From Ruminococcus sp. CAG:254 (GTDB lineage: Bacteria; Bacillota; Clostridia; Oscillospirales; Ruminococcaceae): a DNA stretch of 15,910 nucleotides. A program made the translations under genes and the position numbers. The stretch lies in the NCBI GenBank assembly GCA_000433635.1, contig HF997907.1, positions 251 through 16,160 on the forward strand. The letters are read 5' to 3'. Below are positions 7,815 to 13,939 of this stretch, one piece after another (within the stretch, counting starts at the first letter, position 1; each line of letters starts with the position of its first letter). The notes under the pieces are model-generated. The model was not told the DNA's origin. It worked only from the letters and a program-made list of their open reading frames with translations, and did no database searches.

Positions 7815-9344
7815 ATGAAGGAAACCACACAAACCAATCTGCCCACATTTCCGGTGGAATTATATGGGCATTCGCTGAAATATGAAATTGAATGTATGCT
7901 GAAAATTTTTCTTCCGGCGACCAAGTTTGTTTTTTCCTATGAAACTGCCTCCCTGCTCCGTTCTGCGGAGCAGGGTGCATTTTTGCAGCTGAAACAGGGA
8001 AAACAATTTACATGGTTTTTCTGCGTGTTGCGGTATCAGGGAAAATACCGCCGCTGTGCAGCAAAGTTGCCGAAGTGCACGCCGGAAGAAAACAAACAGA
8101 CCTGTGAATATCAGTTCAGCCGGATGCTGTTCACGCTGTTGCAGGATATAACGGGAATCGAAGTGCCGTGGGGCTTGCTGACGGGGATTCGTCCTGTCCG
8201 AAAGGCATTTTCCATGATGGAAGAAAGCGGCGAATCGTTGGATGCAGTTATGGAGCAGCTGCGAACGGTCTATCTGGTATCGCCAGAAAAGCTATCTTTG
8301 CTGCGGAAGACAGCAGAAGTACAGCTGCCCTTGCTCCGGCAGACTCCGAAACGGTCGGTCGGCTTTTATATTTCGATTCCGTTTTGTCCAACTCGATGCA
8401 GCTATTGTTCCTTTGTATCCCATTCCATTGCACAGGCAAAGCACCTGATGCCGGAATACATTCGCCTGCTCTGTCGGGAACTGGAAATCTGGGGGGACAT
8501 CATTCAGAAATTGCAAGTCACCGTGGATACGATTTATTTTGGCGGTGGTACGCCAACTTCCATTTCTGCGGAAGCGTTGGAACAGCTCCTGCAAACAGTC
8601 GTGCGAGTTTTTGACCTTTCTAAGGTACGGGAGTTTTGCGTAGAGGCAGGCAGACCGGACACCATTACACGGGAGAAACTGGAAGTCTTGAAACGCTATG
8701 GTGTTGACCGGATTTCTGTCAACCCACAGACGATGGAAGATGCTGTTTTGCAGCAAATCGGTAGAAAACATACTTCTGCACAAATTGCAGAGGCATTTCA
8801 GCTGGCACGGGAAGTCGGGTTTACCAACATCAACATGGACTTGATTGCAGGGCTGCCGCACGATACCCCAGAGGGCTTTCATCGAACGCTGGAAAAAGTA
8901 CTGGCATTGAATCCAGATAGTATCACCGTGCATACATTGACCTTGAAACGAGCAGCAACGCTCTTTTCCGATCGTCAGGCACAGATTGGCAATCCAGTGC
9001 GGGAGATGGTGCGGGACAGCATTGCCCTGTTACCGGAACATGGCTACCAGCCGTATTATATGTATCGGCAGAAGAACACCATTGACAATCAAGAGAATGT
9101 CGGTTATGCACGGGCTGGGAAAGAATCCTATTATAACATGCTGATTATGGACGAATCGCAATCCATTTTTGGAGCAGGCTGTGCAGCGTCTACAAAGATT
9201 GTAGAGCCGGACTGCGGACGGATTACTCGGATTCATAACTATAAATTCCCGTATGAATATATCCGGCAGTTTGACCAGCTGATGGAGAAAAAACAGCAAG
9301 TGTTAGAGATTTATCAGCGAATGGAAGCAGCGGAACAGAATTAA
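7815..9344 (+). CDS. hemZ: HemZ-type radical SAM protein (coproporphyrinogen dehydrogenase family)
   Basis: 509 residues. The N-terminal 170 residues are the extra domain of HemZ proteins (with the LLTGIRPVRKAF motif near 115-126). The radical SAM core follows: PFCPTRCSYCSF with the 4Fe-4S cysteines 191, 195 and 198 (CX3CX2C), then IYFGGGTPTS, the SAM-binding glycine motif. A HemN-like C-terminal region follows. By family, it catalyses oxygen-independent decarboxylation of coproporphyrinogen III in haem synthesis, or is a HemW-like or other relative. No other haem gene is visible here, so the activity in this organism is not proven. The start ATG at 7815 lies 4 bases after the MBL stop, with AAGGTGA just upstream. 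It is the last tightly linked gene of the recJ operon. Confidence 0.9.
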   Translation: MKETTQTNLPTFPVELYGHSLKYEIECMLKIFLPATKFVFSYETASLLRSAEQGAFLQLKQGKQFTWFFCVLRYQGKYRRCAAKLPKCTPEENKQTCEYQFSRMLFTLLQDITGIEVPWGLLTGIRPVRKAFSMMEESGESLDAVMEQLRTVYLVSPEKLSLLRKTAEVQLPLLRQTPKRSVGFYISIPFCPTRCSYCSFVSHSIAQAKHLMPEYIRLLCRELEIWGDIIQKLQVTVDTIYFGGGTPTSISAEALEQLLQTVVRVFDLSKVREFCVEAGRPDTITREKLEVLKRYGVDRISVNPQTMEDAVLQQIGRKHTSAQIAEAFQLAREVGFTNINMDLIAGLPHDTPEGFHRTLEKVLALNPDSITVHTLTLKRAATLFSDRQAQIGNPVREMVRDSIALLPEHGYQPYYMYRQKNTIDNQENVGYARAGKESYYNMLIMDESQSIFGAGCAASTKIVEPDCGRITRIHNYKFPYEYIRQFDQLMEKKQQVLEIYQRMEAAEQN

Positions 9345-9353
9345 ATAAAAAAA

Positions 9354-9419
9354 CATTGCATCAACTGTGGTTGAGCAGGCTCAGCTTGCCGGAGAAATTC
9401 TGTGGAATTAAATGCAATG
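9354..9419. repeat. Inverted repeats in hemZ-GNAT gap
   Basis: The 98-base gap contains CATTGCAT (9354-9361) and its exact complement ATGCAATG (9412-9419), with a small inner palindrome TGAGCAGGCTCA (9372-9383). A transcript could fold with the outer arms closing a 50-base loop. There is no T-run, so it is not a Rho-independent terminator. It may be a processing or attenuation element; the evidence is only the complementarity. Confidence 0.3.
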
Positions 9420-9442
9420 ACAGACACAAGGAGGAAGACACC

Positions 9443-9958
9443 ATGGCGATTGCCATTAGAGCCTATCAGCCGGAAGATGTTCCGGCTTTGGTAGAAATTT
9501 GGAACGAAGTTGTGGAGCAGGGCATTGCATTTCCGCAAAAAGCACCGCTCACCAACCAAATCGGAGCGGCTTTTTTTGCAAAGCAATCATGCACTGCAGC
9601 GGCTTATGATACAGAAACCGCAGAGATTGTGGGTATGTATATCCTGCACCCGAACAATGTTGGACGGTGCGGACATATCTGCAATGCCAGCTATGCAGTA
9701 AAGACCACTTACAGAGGGCAGAAAATCGGGGAACAGTTGGTGCGGCACTGCCTGCATCAAGCTCGACAGATGGGATTCCGCATTTTGCAGTTCAATGCTG
9801 TTGTAAAGGAAAATCATGCAGCAAGAAAGCTGTATGAAAAGCTGGGATTTGTCACGATTGGAACGGTTGCAGAGGGCTTTCAGAAGAAAGACGGAACGTA
9901 TTCCGATATTGTCTTGTATTATTTCCCACTGCAAAACGAACCGACCGCAGAAGCGTAA
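9443..9958 (+). CDS. GNAT family N-acetyltransferase
   Basis: 171 residues, cytoplasmic. A GCN5-related acetyltransferase that moves the acetyl group of acetyl-CoA to an amine. The pyrophosphate-binding loop is RGQKIGEQL (91-99, the R/Q-x-x-G-x-G/A motif), and motif B ENHAARKLYEKLGF (123-136) is clear, with the N-H-A and Y-x-x-x-G-F pattern. The closest style is the PhnO/RimI-like or phosphinothricin-acetyltransferase-like group, but the substrate cannot be read from the sequence. The ATG at 9443 has a perfect AAGGAGG (9428-9434) 8 bases upstream. The frame is open further upstream to 9356 but without a comparable ribosome site. It lies 98 bases after hemZ, and I see no strong promoter of its own. 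Confidence 0.9.
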   Translation: MAIAIRAYQPEDVPALVEIWNEVVEQGIAFPQKAPLTNQIGAAFFAKQSCTAAAYDTETAEIVGMYILHPNNVGRCGHICNASYAVKTTYRGQKIGEQLVRHCLHQARQMGFRILQFNAVVKENHAARKLYEKLGFVTIGTVAEGFQKKDGTYSDIVLYYFPLQNEPTAEA

Positions 9959-9985
9959 ATCATCCATAATATGGAAATCTCTGGG

Positions 9986-10013
9986 TTGCATTTTAGAAAA
10001 AATATGGTATGAT
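9986..10013 (+). promoter_or_regulatory. Promoter of lipid kinase gene (extended -10)
   Basis: TTGCAT (9986-9991), a 16-base spacer and TATGAT (10008-10013) preceded by TGG, an extended -10. It is 32 bases before the TTG start. A perfect 11-base palindrome CCATAATATGG (9964-9974) lies 11 bases upstream of the -35 and might be an operator. Confidence 0.75.
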
Positions 10014-10045
10014 AGAAGAAAGAAACAGACAGAGGTGGACGTATT

Positions 10046-10948
10046 TTGAAACGGGTTTATTTTATTTTTAATTTGCATTCTGGAAAAGCCGCATTGAACA
10101 ACCAGATTCCGAAACTATTAGACCAATTCACAGCTGCCGGTTATGAAGTGACGGTACATCCCACTCAGCGGCAGGGGGATGGCATTGTTTCTGCAAAATA
10201 TGCTTGTGAACATGGATTTGATTTGTTGGTCTGTGCCGGTGGAGATGGAACGCTGAATGAAACCATTCAAGGCTGCATGAACAGCGAAAATCCGCTGCCA
10301 GTGGGGTATATTCCAGCAGGTTCTACGAATGATTTTGCAAGAGGCTTACAGATTCCAACCACACCGGAAAAAGCTGTGCAGTGTATTTTAGACGGCAATA
10401 CGCTTTGCTGCGACATTGGAAAATTCAACGAGCATTATTTTACCTATGTAGCAGCCTTCGGAGCATTGACAGAAATTTCTTACCAGACACCGCAGAACTA
10501 TAAAAATGTGTTGGGACATGCTGCTTATCTGCTGAACGGCATTGCCCACCTGCCGACCATTAAAGCACGAAAGATGCGAATTGAATATGATGGAAAGACG
10601 CTGGAAAATAATTACCTCTATGGCATGGTGACAAATGCAACGTCTGTTGCAAAACTGTTGTCCCTGTCCGATGTAGAATGGGACGATGGGCTATTTGAAG
10701 TCACCTTGATTCGAAAGCCGACTGATTTGGTGCAGTTCCACCAGTTGATTTTATCGCTGGCAAATTTTCAGCTGGGAGCAGAGCGGCAGTATTTTGATTA
10801 TTTTCGGGCATCACATGTGACCATTACCAATTTGGATGAAGAAGAAGTTGCGTGGACGATTGACGGAGAGTATGGCGGAAATCAGCGAGTCAATGAAATC
10901 TCCAACTGTCAGAAAGCATTGAATATTTTTGTGCCCAAACAAAAATAA
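10046..10948 (+). CDS. Diacylglycerol kinase catalytic domain lipid kinase (YegS/BmrU family)
   Basis: 300 residues, cytoplasmic or membrane-associated. The N-terminal domain carries the kinase signature AGGDGTLNE (64-72) and the PAGSTNDFARGL motif (90-101), both typical of the YegS/DgkB/BmrU group that phosphorylates diacylglycerol or related lipids with ATP. The beta-rich C-terminal domain ends with WTIDGEYGG, the usual DGE-containing element. The length fits the family (about 290-310). The start is TTG at 10046, with AGAGGTGG (10031-10038) 7 bases upstream. The frame has a stop at 10013-10015 and no ATG in between, so the TTG start is firm. It has its own promoter. Whether it is a DgkB-type enzyme recycling diacylglycerol cannot be told from motifs alone. 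Confidence 0.93.
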   Translation: MKRVYFIFNLHSGKAALNNQIPKLLDQFTAAGYEVTVHPTQRQGDGIVSAKYACEHGFDLLVCAGGDGTLNETIQGCMNSENPLPVGYIPAGSTNDFARGLQIPTTPEKAVQCILDGNTLCCDIGKFNEHYFTYVAAFGALTEISYQTPQNYKNVLGHAAYLLNGIAHLPTIKARKMRIEYDGKTLENNYLYGMVTNATSVAKLLSLSDVEWDDGLFEVTLIRKPTDLVQFHQLILSLANFQLGAERQYFDYFRASHVTITNLDEEEVAWTIDGEYGGNQRVNEISNCQKALNIFVPKQK

Positions 10949-11006
10949 ATAATAGTTGAAAATCAGTCCATATTTCATATTTTTCTCTATTTTTCACAAA
11001 AAACAC

Positions 11007-11035
11007 TTGACTTTTTTTCTATTTTCGTGTATAAT
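11007..11035 (+). promoter_or_regulatory. Promoter of DUF4190-DUF2752-HD operon
   Basis: TTGACT (11007-11012), a 17-base spacer rich in T, and a perfect TATAAT (11030-11035), 37 bases before the DUF4190 ATG. It is among the strongest promoter matches in the window. Confidence 0.88.
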
Positions 11036-11072
11036 AAAAACATCATTTTTTCAGGAAAGGGGTTATGGACAA

Positions 11073-11411
11073 ATGGCAGATCCGACATTTCAGAATGGAA
11101 TGACACCGGGCGGAACGGATAAAAATGGTATGGCAGTTGCCTCCTTGGTGCTGGGTATCATTGCAGTTTGCTGTTGCTGTGTTTCTGGGCTGAGTTTGGT
11201 GTTGGGAATTTTGGCAATTGTGTTTTCTATTTTGAGCCGGAAAAATCCAGCAAAGAGTGGATTGGGAACAGCTGGTTTGGTTTTGGGAATCATTGCATCT
11301 GTTTTGGCAATTATTTCAATTATCGTTGCACAAACCGATTGGTATCAGACAACGGTAACACAGCAGTTGATTGACACATTTGGCGACCAGTATGCAGATA
11401 TGCTGAACTAA
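11073..11411 (+). CDS. DUF4190 domain-containing membrane protein
   Basis: 112 residues. A short polar N-terminus is followed by two hydrophobic blocks, about 20-54 and 65-87, each starting with the repeated pattern SLVLGII / GLVLGII. A polar turn SRKNPAKSG (55-63) separates them and a 25-residue acidic tail follows. This is the DUF4190 layout. Four consecutive cysteines (33-36, CCCC) lie within the first membrane block. The function is not known. I chose ATG 11073, 10 bases after AGGAAAGGGG (11053-11062). The frame is open upstream, but that part lies over the promoter. The minus-strand DUF4190 gene at 2161-2583 is a distant relative, and a terminator separates this gene from DUF2752. Confidence 0.85.
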   Translation: MADPTFQNGMTPGGTDKNGMAVASLVLGIIAVCCCCVSGLSLVLGILAIVFSILSRKNPAKSGLGTAGLVLGIIASVLAIISIIVAQTDWYQTTVTQQLIDTFGDQYADMLN

Positions 11412-11425
11412 GCAAGAGCAGAATG

Positions 11426-11470
11426 AAAAAAGGGGACTGTTTTACAAAAAGCAGTCCTTTTCTATTTTTT
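11426..11470 (+). terminator. Terminator between DUF4190 and DUF2752
   Basis: GGACTG (11434-11439) pairs with CAGTCC (11452-11457). Flanking A-run and T-run pairing extends the stem, and CTATTTTTTT follows. It starts 15 bases after the DUF4190 stop. The DUF2752 ribosome site begins at 11477, leaving no room for a new promoter, so the downstream genes probably depend on read-through. Confidence 0.75.
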
Positions 11471-11489
11471 TAGCAGAAAGGAGTGGAGC

Positions 11490-11921
11490 GTGTTGCAGCA
11501 ACAAATCAAACAGAAAACATGGCATGCAGCAGAGAAATGGATCTGGCTGTTTCTGCCGATTGGTTTGCTGATGGGGGTTCTCTTGGGGCGGCATTTGATT
11601 TTTAATTTGGTACAGCTGTATTTTCCACCTTGCTTTTTTTATACGGTGACGCATTTCTATTGCCCTGGCTGCGGAAATACCAGAACCGTACTGGCGTTGC
11701 TGCATGGACATCCCCTGCAGGCACTGCATAACAATGCAGCGTTTTGTTATCTGTTGGTGGTGTTGGTGCTGCTGTATCTGCAAAAAGTTCTGCGTTGCTT
11801 TGGAAAGCCCGTGCAGTTGCTGCCCAAAGGGAACTGGTTTCCGGTTGTTTCCGTTTGTATTTGCATGGCGTATTGCCTGATTCGGAATTTTATCCCTTGG
11901 ATGCAACCGCTGCCTGTATAA
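11490..11921 (+). CDS. DUF2752 domain-containing membrane protein
   Basis: 143 residues with three hydrophobic segments at about 18-34, 82-100 and 116-133. The hallmark of DUF2752 is present between the first two: HFYCPGCGNTRTVLALLHGHP (55-75), with the CPGCG pair Cys58 and Cys61 followed by TR, then NNAAF. The family consists of small membrane proteins of unknown function, often with a CxxC pair that could bind metal. The start is GTG at 11490, 6 bases after AAAGGAG (11477-11483); the next codon, TTG at 11493, is an equally spaced alternative. It lies behind the DUF4190 terminator and 31 bases before the HD gene, so the three probably form one attenuated operon. Confidence 0.85.
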   Translation: MLQQQIKQKTWHAAEKWIWLFLPIGLLMGVLLGRHLIFNLVQLYFPPCFFYTVTHFYCPGCGNTRTVLALLHGHPLQALHNNAAFCYLLVVLVLLYLQKVLRCFGKPVQLLPKGNWFPVVSVCICMAYCLIRNFIPWMQPLPV

Positions 11922-11952
11922 ATGAAGATGAATCTGAAAGGAAGAGAGAACG

Positions 11953-12420
11953 ATGCTTTATACACCATTGACGAAAAAAGCATTAAAACTTGCTTACGCT
12001 GCCCATGCGGGGCAGGTGGACAAAGCCGGAATGCCCTATATTTTTCACCCCTATGAAGTAGCGTTGCAGGTGCAGGCAGAAGAGGAAGTTTGTGCAGCAC
12101 TGCTGCATGATGTCGTGGAAGATACCGATTGGACGATGGAAGATTTACGAGCAGCTGGATTTCCGGAAACAGTTTTGGAAGCAGTGCAGCTGCTGACACA
12201 TGACCCAGCCGTTCCGTATCTGGATTATGTACGGGCATTGTGTGGAAATCCGATTGCAGTGGCAGTGAAACGGGCAGATTTGCATCACAACAGTGAACGA
12301 ACACGATTTGATGCAGATAGTCCGGACATCGAAAAACGCTTGCAGAAATATGCAGCGGCAAGGGCAGTATTAGACGAAGCAGAAAAAGAGAAATCTTCAG
12401 AGTTTAAAAGAAATTCATGA
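11953..12420 (+). CDS. Small stand-alone HD domain protein, alarmone-hydrolase-like
   Basis: 155 residues, cytoplasmic. The whole protein is a single HD domain of the Rel/SpoT hydrolase type. The metal and catalytic positions can be matched one by one to the hydrolase domain of Rel encoded at 4926: His18 in AAHAGQ, His32 in FHPYEVA, His52-Asp53 and Glu56-Asp57 in LLHDVVEDT, Asp109 and Asn113 in RADLHHN. No synthetase, TGS or ACT part follows. This is the composition of small alarmone hydrolases (Mesh1-like), which degrade (p)ppGpp or, in Mesh1, also NADPH. The activity here is inferred from the residues only; relatives with other nucleotide substrates exist. The ATG at 11953 is preceded by AAGGAAGAGAG. 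It follows DUF2752 by 31 bases. Confidence 0.85.
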   Translation: MLYTPLTKKALKLAYAAHAGQVDKAGMPYIFHPYEVALQVQAEEEVCAALLHDVVEDTDWTMEDLRAAGFPETVLEAVQLLTHDPAVPYLDYVRALCGNPIAVAVKRADLHHNSERTRFDADSPDIEKRLQKYAAARAVLDEAEKEKSSEFKRNS

Positions 12421-12580
12421 ATTAAAAATACTTTTTAGGTAGTTTCAAGAACAATGGACATACAGGATGCATAGAATAGGGAATGGTGCTGCTATTTACT
12501 TGACAGTTGTTGCTGTGGCATTTGCATGGATAATGGTAGAAGTGGAAAGAATTGATATTAGAGAAATCGCAAAAGGAATG
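12421..12580. other. Intergenic stretch without a supported gene
   Basis: The gap from the HD stop to the next CAP start is 350 bases. Its first 160 bases contain a 61-codon ORF (12467-12652) with a hydrophobic N-terminal segment (YLTVVAVAFAWIMV), but it has no ribosome site at a usable distance and runs through the terminator at 12581-12626. I do not call it a gene. The remainder holds the terminator and the CAP promoter. Confidence 0.5.
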
Positions 12581-12626
12581 AAAAAGCCGTCAATCTCGAA
12601 AGGAAAAAGAGAACGACGGCTTTTTT
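12581..12626 (+). terminator. Strong Rho-independent terminator
   Basis: AAAAAGCCGTC (12581-12591) and GACGGCTTTTT (12615-12625) form a perfect 11-base stem with a 23-base loop, in which TCTC/GAGA can add a second short stem. A run of T follows. It probably ends the DUF4190-DUF2752-HD transcript, 160 bases after the HD stop. The near symmetry (A-run before, T-run after) would allow action in both directions. Confidence 0.85.
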
Positions 12627-12705
12627 GTAACAAATTCATGGATGTTTTTTGATAAAAAACAACTTGGTTTCTCGCAATTATGTTACAATCTTAACAGTTT
12701 CAATG

Positions 12706-12734
12706 TTGAAAAAAATGTGCAGATATGATAAAAT
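12706..12734 (+). promoter_or_regulatory. Promoter of CAP-dockerin gene
   Basis: TTGAAA (12706-12711), a 17-base spacer and TAAAAT (12729-12734), 36 bases before the ATG. An overlapping TATGAT (12724-12729) has too short a spacer for the same -35. Confidence 0.6.
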
Positions 12735-12770
12735 GAAAAGAGAAGTGGACAAAGAAAGGGGTTGTGTTGG

Positions 12771-13640
12771 ATGAAAAAGTGGAAAAAGTTCGTTTTTGGA
12801 TTGCTGTTCGGGACGATGATTTGTTTTCTGTTGCCGAAACCAGTTTTGCAGACCGATGCAGCTGTTCCTTTTGATGTGAATGAATTTGTAGACATTGCTT
12901 CTGCAAACATCAATGCGATGCGGATGGAAAATGGTCTAGAGCCACTGCAAACCGCACCGCTTTTACAGAAAATGTGTCAAGAGCGTGCAGATGAATTGAC
13001 AAAATCTTATGCCCATAGTCGTGCAAATGGGGATGCATGGTATACGATTTTGACGGATTACGGAATTGATACGAACTGTTTTGCAGGAGAAAATATTGCT
13101 GCTGGATATGACACTCCAGAAGGAGTTGTTGAGGGGTGGATGAATTCCGCCGGACATCGAAAAAATATTCTGAATACCAATTACGAATATTTTGCGGTAG
13201 GGGTTTCCTATTATGAAGACGACCCAGAGTATTATTTTTACTATTGGGATTTGATTTTACTTTCTTCTGATACAGGTTTTGAAGATTCCTATACACCGCT
13301 TGCGATTTTTATGCCAGCTACAACAGAAGAAACAGAACAAACAACAATGACAACCTTACAGACCACGACAATGACTATGACAACAATTCCCGAAACTTCT
13401 ACAACACTGGCATATGATTATAATTATGGGGATTGTAATACAGATGGCGTTGTAGATTTAAGAGATGCGATTTTCTTAGGGAAATACTTGTCTGGGCAGG
13501 TTGCAATGACAAGAATCCAATTGATCAATGCGAACTGCAATCAGCTGGATGGAACGGAAATTGTAGATGAAAAAGATGTGCAGAGTATTATGAGATTTAT
13601 CTTGTTAAAATTAGATACACTGCCAGAAACAGAACCATAA
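12771..13640 (+). CDS. Secreted CAP-Thr-rich linker-dockerin protein
   Basis: 289 residues, secreted. A signal peptide covers about 1-31 (KKWKK, hydrophobic core, QTDAA). A CAP/SCP domain spans about 38-165 with His82 in YAHSR, Glu107 in AGENIAAG and His129 in SAGHR. A linker rich in Thr, Met and Glu (183-213) is probably flexible and could be glycosylated. The C-terminus (219-280) is dockerin-like: the first calcium loop DCNTDGVVDLRD (221-232) is canonical, while the second (NCNQLDGTEIVDEKD, 255-269) has an extra residue and is degenerate. Domain order is reversed relative to the CAP protein at 1153-1905. I chose the ATG at 12771, 9 bases after AAAGGGG; a TTG at 12762 is in frame but touches that site. 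It is monocistronic. Confidence 0.92.
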   Translation: MKKWKKFVFGLLFGTMICFLLPKPVLQTDAAVPFDVNEFVDIASANINAMRMENGLEPLQTAPLLQKMCQERADELTKSYAHSRANGDAWYTILTDYGIDTNCFAGENIAAGYDTPEGVVEGWMNSAGHRKNILNTNYEYFAVGVSYYEDDPEYYFYYWDLILLSSDTGFEDSYTPLAIFMPATTEETEQTTMTTLQTTTMTMTTIPETSTTLAYDYNYGDCNTDGVVDLRDAIFLGKYLSGQVAMTRIQLINANCNQLDGTEIVDEKDVQSIMRFILLKLDTLPETEP

Positions 13641-13650
13641 ATAATAAGAT

Positions 13651-13698
13651 GCGGTATTTGAAAGAAATAATTGTGTTTCTTTCAAATGCCGCTTTTTT
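13651..13698 (+). terminator. Terminator of CAP-dockerin gene
   Basis: A 17-base stem, GCGGTATTTGAAAGAAA (13651-13667) against TTTCTTTCAAATGCCGC (13676-13692), with a single G-T pair and an 8-base loop, followed by TTTTTT (13693-13698). It lies 10 bases after the stop codon. Confidence 0.93.
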
Positions 13699-13735
13699 GT
13701 TTGAAAATTTCGGGGGAGTAGAAATATTGTTGAAT

Positions 13736-13875
13736 GTGGAGCATGATACAGACGGATGATGAAATTTGTCTTGTTAAAATTGAATCCGCTGCTGGAAACA
13801 GAATCGTATATACAGAATGAAATAGTAGAAAGAAATAATTATATTTTGTTCATGTGCTGCAATCTTTTTGTTTGA
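13736..13875 (+). pseudogene. Degenerate duplicate of CAP-dockerin gene 3' end and terminator
   Basis: The sequence from about 13736 repeats the end of the CAP-dockerin gene at an offset of 168-171 bases. The gene end reads IMRFILLKLDTLPETE (residues 273-288). The copy, in the frame of ATG at 13756, reads MMKFVLLKLNPLLETE, and the stop TAA (13638-13640) has become TAT (13807-13809). The copy continues over the terminator region: GAAAGAAATAATT occurs at 13660 and again at 13828, and TTTTTGTTTGA recurs at the far end, but the right stem arm has decayed so no good hairpin remains. No ribosome site or upstream gene part accompanies it. I read it as a decayed tandem duplication. Confidence 0.75.
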
Positions 13876-13900
13876 CAGTTTCCAGAAAACATGGTATCAT
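13872..13900 (+). promoter_or_regulatory. Promoter of rlmD (extended -10)
   Basis: TTGACA (13872-13877), a 17-base spacer and TATCAT (13895-13900) preceded by TGG, an extended -10 like that of the lipid kinase promoter. It is 39 bases before the TTG start. The -35 box lies at the very end of the degenerate duplicate of the CAP gene tail. Confidence 0.8.
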
Positions 13901-13939
13901 AGTAAGAAAGAAATTTGCGTGAAAAATGGAGGAACTGCT

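Noticed and set aside
12500..12534. TTGACA followed by GATAAT as a promoter
   Set aside because: The spacer is 23 bases, too long for a normal sigma-A promoter.
12467..12652. 61-codon ORF with one hydrophobic segment, possible small membrane protein
   Set aside because: No ribosome site at proper spacing, and the frame crosses the 11-base-stem terminator at 12581-12626.
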